A stretch of DNA of 64,000 nucleotides, from assembly GCF_013423955.1 (NCBI RefSeq), contig NZ_JACCKX010000001.1, positions 3,348,001 through 3,412,000 on the forward strand. Direction: 5' to 3'. The DNA comes from Ottowia beijingensis (lineage in GTDB: Bacteria; Pseudomonadota; Gammaproteobacteria; Burkholderiales; Burkholderiaceae_C). Under the pieces are notes generated by a model. It was not told the origin of the DNA. It worked only from the letters and a program-made list of their open reading frames with translations, and searched no databases. Positions 60,075-64,000 of the stretch are shown piece after piece. Position 1 is the first letter of the stretch; each line of letters starts with the position of its first letter. The position numbers were made by a program, and so were the translations under genes.

Positions 60075-60453
60075 TGGGCGCGCAGCAGCCTGCAGCGGCC
60101 GGCGTCGCGCTCGGCCCGCAGCAGCCCGCGGCCTGCGGCGCATCCAGCTTCAGCCCCGCCCAGCGCGCCAGTTCGGCCCGCTGCGGGTAACGGCCGGCCA
60201 GCGCCACTTCGCCATCCACCAGCACCAGCGGCAGGGCCTCGGCGCCCGAACGCTGCAGAAAGCCTTTCACCGTGGCGTTGTTCGCGAACTCCAGCGGCTG
60301 CTGCGACAGGTTGAAGCGCGTGATCTGCGCGCCTTGCCCGGTGGCCCAGGCGGCGTCGGCGGCAAAGCTCACCAGCGCCTGGTCCACATCAGTGCCGCAC
60401 ACGCCGCTGGCGCAGCACAGGGCGGGGTCGAAGATCTGGATGGCTGTGGTCAT
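60025..60453 (-). CDS. arsD: Arsenic metallochaperone ArsD
   Basis: It binds As(III)/Sb(III) and hands it to ArsA. The thioredoxin-like core starts IQIFDPALCCASGVCGTDVD, with the metal-binding Cys12-Cys13 and Cys18, followed by QPLEFANNATVKGFLQRSGA and LPLVLVDGEVALAGRYP. The C-terminus has three further Cys pairs (GCCGPS, GCCAPK and KCC); the last is encoded by an R65 repeat. The start at 60453 was chosen over an ATG at 60510. It follows arsR by 40 bases. Confidence 0.95.
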   Translation of the reverse strand: MTTAIQIFDPALCCASGVCGTDVDQALVSFAADAAWATGQGAQITRFNLSQQPLEFANNATVKGFLQRSGAEALPLVLVDGEVALAGRYPQRAELARWAGLKLDAPQAAGCCGPSATPAAAGCCAPKAESAASAQPTSGKCC

Positions 60454-60493
60454 TTTGATACTCCAATACAAGTTGAAATGAATGCGCAAAAAG

Positions 60494-60862
60494 TCATGCT
60501 CCCGTCGCATCGGCCAGCGCGGCGCGCCGGGCGGGCGCGCACGACGAGGCCGTTGGCAGGTCGCCGCACAGTTCGGGGTGCCCGGCGCAGCACTCTTCGG
60601 TGAGGTAGGCGATGAGGTCGAGCATCAGCGGCATGTTGGCGCGGTAGCGCTGATAGCGGCCTTCCTGCTCGACCGACAGCAATCCGGATTGCGTGAGCGC
60701 CTTGAGGTGGAAGGACAGGTTGCTGGGCGCCAGCTCCAGCGCCGTGGCGATCTCGCCCGCCACCAGGCCTTCCGGCCCCTGGCGCACCAGCAGGCGGAAG
60801 ATGTCGAGCCGGATGCCCGAAGACAGCGATTCGAGCGTGAGCAGGGCGGCCGCGCGTTCCAT
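60494..60862 (-). CDS. arsR: Arsenic-responsive repressor, ArsR family
   Basis: The winged helix is SSGIRLDIFRLLVRQGPEGL, VAGEIATALELAPSNLSFHL, KALTQSGLLSVEQEGRYQRY. The arsenic sensor is probably the C-terminal ECCAGHPELCGDL, with Cys-Cys and Cys. On binding As(III) it leaves DNA and frees the operon. It is the first gene of arsRDACB on the minus strand. The frame is intact and the start MERAAALLTLESL at 60862 is standard. Confidence 0.95.
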   Translation of the reverse strand: MERAAALLTLESLSSGIRLDIFRLLVRQGPEGLVAGEIATALELAPSNLSFHLKALTQSGLLSVEQEGRYQRYRANMPLMLDLIAYLTEECCAGHPELCGDLPTASSCAPARRAALADATGA

Positions 60863-60897
60863 GGGTTGATATTACAACCACTCTTGAAATGATGCAA
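60863..60897 (-). promoter_or_regulatory. Putative ArsR operator and promoter
   Basis: On the minus strand ATTTCAAGAGTGGTTGTAATA contains an imperfect dyad, TTTCAA-N6-TTGTAA, just upstream of arsR. It is the only AT-rich spot in the region and fits an ArsR binding site. Confidence 0.5.
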
Positions 60898-60933
60898 TGC
60901 GGCGCCAACCCGCTGCGCGTGCCGCGCCGGTCG

Positions 60934-61845
60934 TCACCAGCGCCCCAGCACCGCCAGCGCCAACGGCAGGCTGGCCACGCCCAGCGCGGTGGACAGCGTG
61001 ACCAGCCCCGCCACATACGGCCCGTTGTAGCCCATGCGCGCGGCCAGCACGTAGCAGCTCGATGCTGTGGGCAGCGCGGCGAAGGTGAGCAGGATGGTGG
61101 TCTCGGCCGCGCCCAGGCGGAAGGCGCGCGCCAGCAGCCAGGCGATGACGGGCGACAGCAGGTGCCGGATGGTCAGCACGCTCGCGCCCAGCAGCTTGCC
61201 GCGCGCCAGGCTCTGGAACTGCATGCCCGCGCCGGCGGCCATCAGCCCCAGCGCGATCGAGGCCGCGCCGATGCGCGTGACCGTGGGCGCCAGGAATTCG
61301 GGGATCGAAAAGCCCAGCAGATTGGCCACCAGCCCCGACGCGGTGGCGATGATGAGCGGGTTGCGCACGATCTCGCCCATGAAGCCGCGCTGCGCGTGCC
61401 GCGTCATCGGCCACACGGCGCCCACGTTGAACAGTGGCACGCACACGCCGATCAGCACCGCGATCAGCTGCAGGCCTTGCGCACCCAGCAGCCGCTCGGC
61501 CAGCGCCAGGCCGATGAAGGAGTTGAAGCGGAAGGCGACCTGCGCGCTGGCCGCGTGGTCGCGCCGGTCGATCCAGCGGCCCAGCAGCGGCACATGGGGC
61601 AGCGCATACGCCAGCGCGATGCCGGTGATGCCCAGCGCCAGGCCGGCGCCCATCAGGCCCGAGGCGGCCTGCAGATCCAGCGGCGTGCGCACGATGGACT
61701 GGAACAGCAGCACCGGGAACAGGAAGTAATACACCAGCCCCTCCACCACCTGCCACACCGGCCGGTTGAGCGCCGTGTGCCGGCACAGCAGGTAGCCGAT
61801 GACGATCAGCGAGAAATCGGGGAAGAGAAGCTGGGCGTAGTACAC
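60934..61845 (-). CDS. AEC-family auxin efflux-like transporter
   Basis: Ten hydrophobic helices are apparent, for example LLFPDFSLIVIGYLLCRHTA, VEGLVYYFLFPVLLFQSIVR, IAVLIGVCVPLFNVGAVWPM, the conserved NPLIIATASGLVANLLGFSI and LTFAALPTASSCYVLAARMG. Family members export organic acids or auxin-like anions; the substrate is unknown. A GTG at 61845 (VYYAQLLFPDF) fits family starts; an ATG at 61926 is in frame but adds an unlikely leader. It is convergent with nothing nearby; arsR lies downstream on the same strand. Confidence 0.87.
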   Translation of the reverse strand: MYYAQLLFPDFSLIVIGYLLCRHTALNRPVWQVVEGLVYYFLFPVLLFQSIVRTPLDLQAASGLMGAGLALGITGIALAYALPHVPLLGRWIDRRDHAASAQVAFRFNSFIGLALAERLLGAQGLQLIAVLIGVCVPLFNVGAVWPMTRHAQRGFMGEIVRNPLIIATASGLVANLLGFSIPEFLAPTVTRIGAASIALGLMAAGAGMQFQSLARGKLLGASVLTIRHLLSPVIAWLLARAFRLGAAETTILLTFAALPTASSCYVLAARMGYNGPYVAGLVTLSTALGVASLPLALAVLGRW

Positions 61846-61960
61846 GCGGGTGACGGGCTGGCTGGGCCGCGGGTGCGGCGAGGAAAGCGCGCTGCGCCCG
61901 GGCGCGGCGATTATGGGGGATGGCAAGGTCTGGCGCGGGCGGGAGGCGGGCCGTTAAGCG

Positions 61961-62101
61961 CGGTTTCATACGGGTTTGGCGTTCAAGGCAAAGACCAATG
62001 ACCGCGCCTGGCGCCGCATGACGAATGACCAAGGCGCCATTTGTCATTGAAGCGCAGCGAAGTCATTCGTCATTCGTCATTTCTTGAAAGCGGGTTCGTA
62101 T
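61961..62101. repeat. TGATACC-family element (copy 2)
   Basis: CATACGGGTTTGGCGTTCAA on the left and TTGAAAGCGGGTTCGTATCA on the right form terminal inverted repeats. The interior GCGCCGCATGACGAATGACC and GAAGCGCAGCGAAGTCATTC match 27521-27656. Confidence 0.75.
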
Positions 62102-62124
62102 CAACGCCCCGGCCGGCCAAAACA

Positions 62125-62260
62125 GGCGATAGCCATTTGGCGCCACACGGCAGTTTGAAAAAATAGCTGCTTGCGCCCGTTATTCAGGCGCTGAAGGCGT
62201 TTTTGACCATGCAAAAAACAGGCAAGGTCCCCCTTTATCTTGCTTGAACCCGCACCGGGG
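62125..62260 (+). repeat. R65-type repeat with extended flank (copy 2)
   Basis: GGCGATAGCCATTTGGCGCC is followed by AAAATAGCTGCTTGCGCCCG, TTCAGGCGCTGAAGGCG and CAAGGTCCCCCT. It is the same long module as 21652-21740, in opposite orientation. Confidence 0.7.
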
Positions 62261-62339
62261 CCGCCCGCGGGCGCCCCGTGCCGATCTCTACAGGTTTAGC
62301 CATTAACACTCCTTACCTAGACAATCGTGACTGCGCGAC

Positions 62340-64000
62340 TCATGCAACGTCGTCCGCCGCTTGAACAGATGCCAAGTTATCAAGCGTACAAACCCAAGTT
62401 CCAGCATCAACGACGAATCTCGCCACAACGCCTTCCGACTCATCCAATATCCGAACTTCAATGCCATCAGCCGCACTGGCCCAGACTTCCCCTTGTACTC
62501 GCGAAATATCAAAGCCATTGGCCTGAAAACCCTTGGTCCATCCGGTAGAGCCGGTACTCTGCCACTGATAGCCTGACGCCTTAAGTTGATCTTTAATCGC
62601 GAATGTAGGTGAAATTCCCCGTCCTTCTTGATTTCCTACTTGGACCAACAACCTCATTGACTTGCTCTTCACCGCTGGAAATTCACTCCAGTCGATCTTA
62701 GCCAACCTCATGGTTTTAGCTACTTCCTCAATAAATGGAGAGTAGCTTTGACGCTCCGTGACGATGAATAATTTATCGATTGCACGAGTCAACGCGACAT
62801 AGAACAGACGACGCTCCTCTTTTGCAATCCTATCCGGGCTATCTCCCAATATTCTTGAAAATGCCCAATCTGGATGAATTAATGGATAACTGCGAGCCAC
62901 AGCATCCATAACGATGACAACGGGTTTCTCGAGCCCCTTATATTTGTGCGAAGTCGAGATCGAAATACCTTCAGCGAGGCCTTTAGAAAAAATGAGCGGA
63001 CAAGCTCAAGATAGCCAGACAATCCTTTGCCCCCTTGCCCATGTTCTCGAAAATTTATAAACCACGGCATTCCATTTCTTCGACAGAGCAGGACTACCTC
63101 CTTACCTTCTGCAAGCGCTTTACTGACAATCCGAGACGCGATTGGCGTAATCACATCTCCTGGATGCCGCTGCTTTTCAATCAGAGCAGGTTCAAACTGA
63201 GCGACATCGACCAAGAAAACAGATCCGGCATCTTTCGAGTTTGCAACGGCAGGTTTTCCGTGTCCGCGCATCAACGCATTGCCAACGTCGACGATAGATC
63301 TAAACGATCGATAGTTGGTAGAAATATGCAGTTTTCTAGATTTTCCGATCCACCTCTCAAAATCGGAAAAGAAACGCAAATCCGATCCTGCGAATCCGTT
63401 TATTGCCTGCCAGTCATCACCAACACAAAAAGTTGAACCCCAGGATTTTCTTTTCGAATAGATTGCAGGAGTCGATAGAACAGATCTGAGAAGTCTTGAA
63501 ATTCATCAACAAATACGTAACAGATTTTTCGCAAATCGCCGCTACCGGTTTTCCTCTCAAACCTTGTTCGACCAGACGAAACAGCGCTCGCGGCACGTTG
63601 CAGGAGTCCATCGAAGTCCTCTTCGCCCGTTGACACAAGACGGTCTAGGTAAGCAGCGTATAAATCATGAACCAGATCGAGAAACATGCTTTCGACTGGT
63701 GAAAGCGGCTTGTATGCGTCTATCAGTGAGCCTAGGTCTTGCGGCGAAAGAGACTGCTTTCTGCATCTTCCAACAAACCCGACTGCTGCATTGGTAAATC
63801 GATCAATCGCTCGGTCTCGGACTCGCAACCAAATCTCATCTTCACTTAATCGGTTAAAGACCAAACCTTGCTCTCGTAATGCCCCTCTTAATTGATCAAT
63901 GAACCCTTCAACCCCATTTATACGAAAATCTGCAGGAGAAAACTCAATAAGATCCCAGTCCGGCTTCGAGCGCCAGTACCTGCGTTTGTCACTAGACATC
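62340..64000 (-). CDS. C-terminal part of a UvrD/Rep-type DNA helicase (runs off the window)
   Basis: The gene begins beyond 64000, so the Walker A is not visible. Motif II is ICYVFVDEFQDFSDLFYRLL, motif III-IV sequence is WQAINGFAGSDLRFFSDFER and LHISTNYRSFRSIVDVGNAL, and motifs V-VI are TSHKYKGLEKPVVIVMDA and RLFYVALTRAIDKLFIVTER. A C-terminal domain of ~120 residues follows (VWASAADGIEVRILDESEGV), unlike standard UvrD. Two frame breaks, at the A run 63427-63431 and near 63001, each fit one missing base. The region is clearly AT-richer than most of the window, suggesting acquired DNA. Confidence 0.85.

Larger units (their letters stand above)
61846..62339. other. Repeat-rich intergenic region
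   Basis: No gene is supported. It holds a TGATACC-family element (61961-62101), an extended R65 module (62125-62260), and then the AT-richer approach to the helicase gene from about 62290. Confidence 0.6.

Overview
The window comes from a high-GC betaproteobacterium, most likely a member of the Comamonadaceae (Burkholderiales). The evidence is base composition, protein style (the imuA-imuB-dnaE2 cassette, the Lhr/UdgX/ATP-ligase repair cluster, DUF1501/DUF1800 pair, Tat-type amidase) and the dispersed repeats. It is ordinary chromosome carrying two AT-richer segments, at about 38.3-40.5 kb and 62.3-64 kb.

Layout. 0-5.5 kb: a LysR regulator divergent from a four-gene operon (hydrolase, hexapeptide acetyltransferase, cyclophilin-like protein, zinc alcohol dehydrogenase), then DUF488 and HVA1-type genes. 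5.5-9.1 kb, minus strand: folA, a two-subunit TPP-dependent E1 dehydrogenase and thyA. 9.2-16.5 kb: a small channel-like membrane protein, then the SOS mutasome imuA-imuB-dnaE2 behind a consensus LexA box. 16.5-27.5 kb: 2'-5' RNA ligase, a Phd/VapC toxin-antitoxin pair, alaS with a large internal insertion, an AAC(3)-I-like acetyltransferase, an MBL hydrolase, a pseudouridine synthase, trmB, suhB and hsp20. 27.7-33.6 kb: DUF1501/DUF1800, miaA and an MFS exporter. 33.6-47.4 kb: a ligase-associated DNA repair cluster (radical SAM protein, DUF4130-UdgX fusion, Lig-exo, ATP-dependent ligase, Lhr-like helicase, PdeM phosphoesterase), split by an OLD-family nuclease, a HigBA module and a duplicated ligase 3' end. 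47.5-56 kb: FMN-binding stress protein, mutL, lysoplasmalogenase, DedA, amiC-tsaE, queG and a lysine-rich histone-like protein. 56-61 kb: an arsRDACB (ACR3) arsenic operon. 60.9-64 kb: an AEC transporter, repeats, and the C-terminal part of a UvrD-type helicase.

Two themes cut across the window. (1) It is unusually rich in small dispersed repeats. The commonest is a ~60-70 bp imperfect palindrome with the core GCGCTTG-N5-CAAGCGC, here called R65. I find about 20 copies. At least twelve lie inside protein-coding genes, several in frame and translated into a recurring peptide; others start at stop codons. A second, MITE-like element supplies the TGA stop codon of two unrelated genes. Composite repeats interrupt both imuB and dnaE2. 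(2) About 30 single-base frameshifts occur, including in genes expected to be essential (alaS, folA, miaA). Nearly all are explained by one base missing from a homopolymer run. I read these as systematic assembly undercalls rather than real pseudogenes, and annotate the genes as intact spans with the shift noted.
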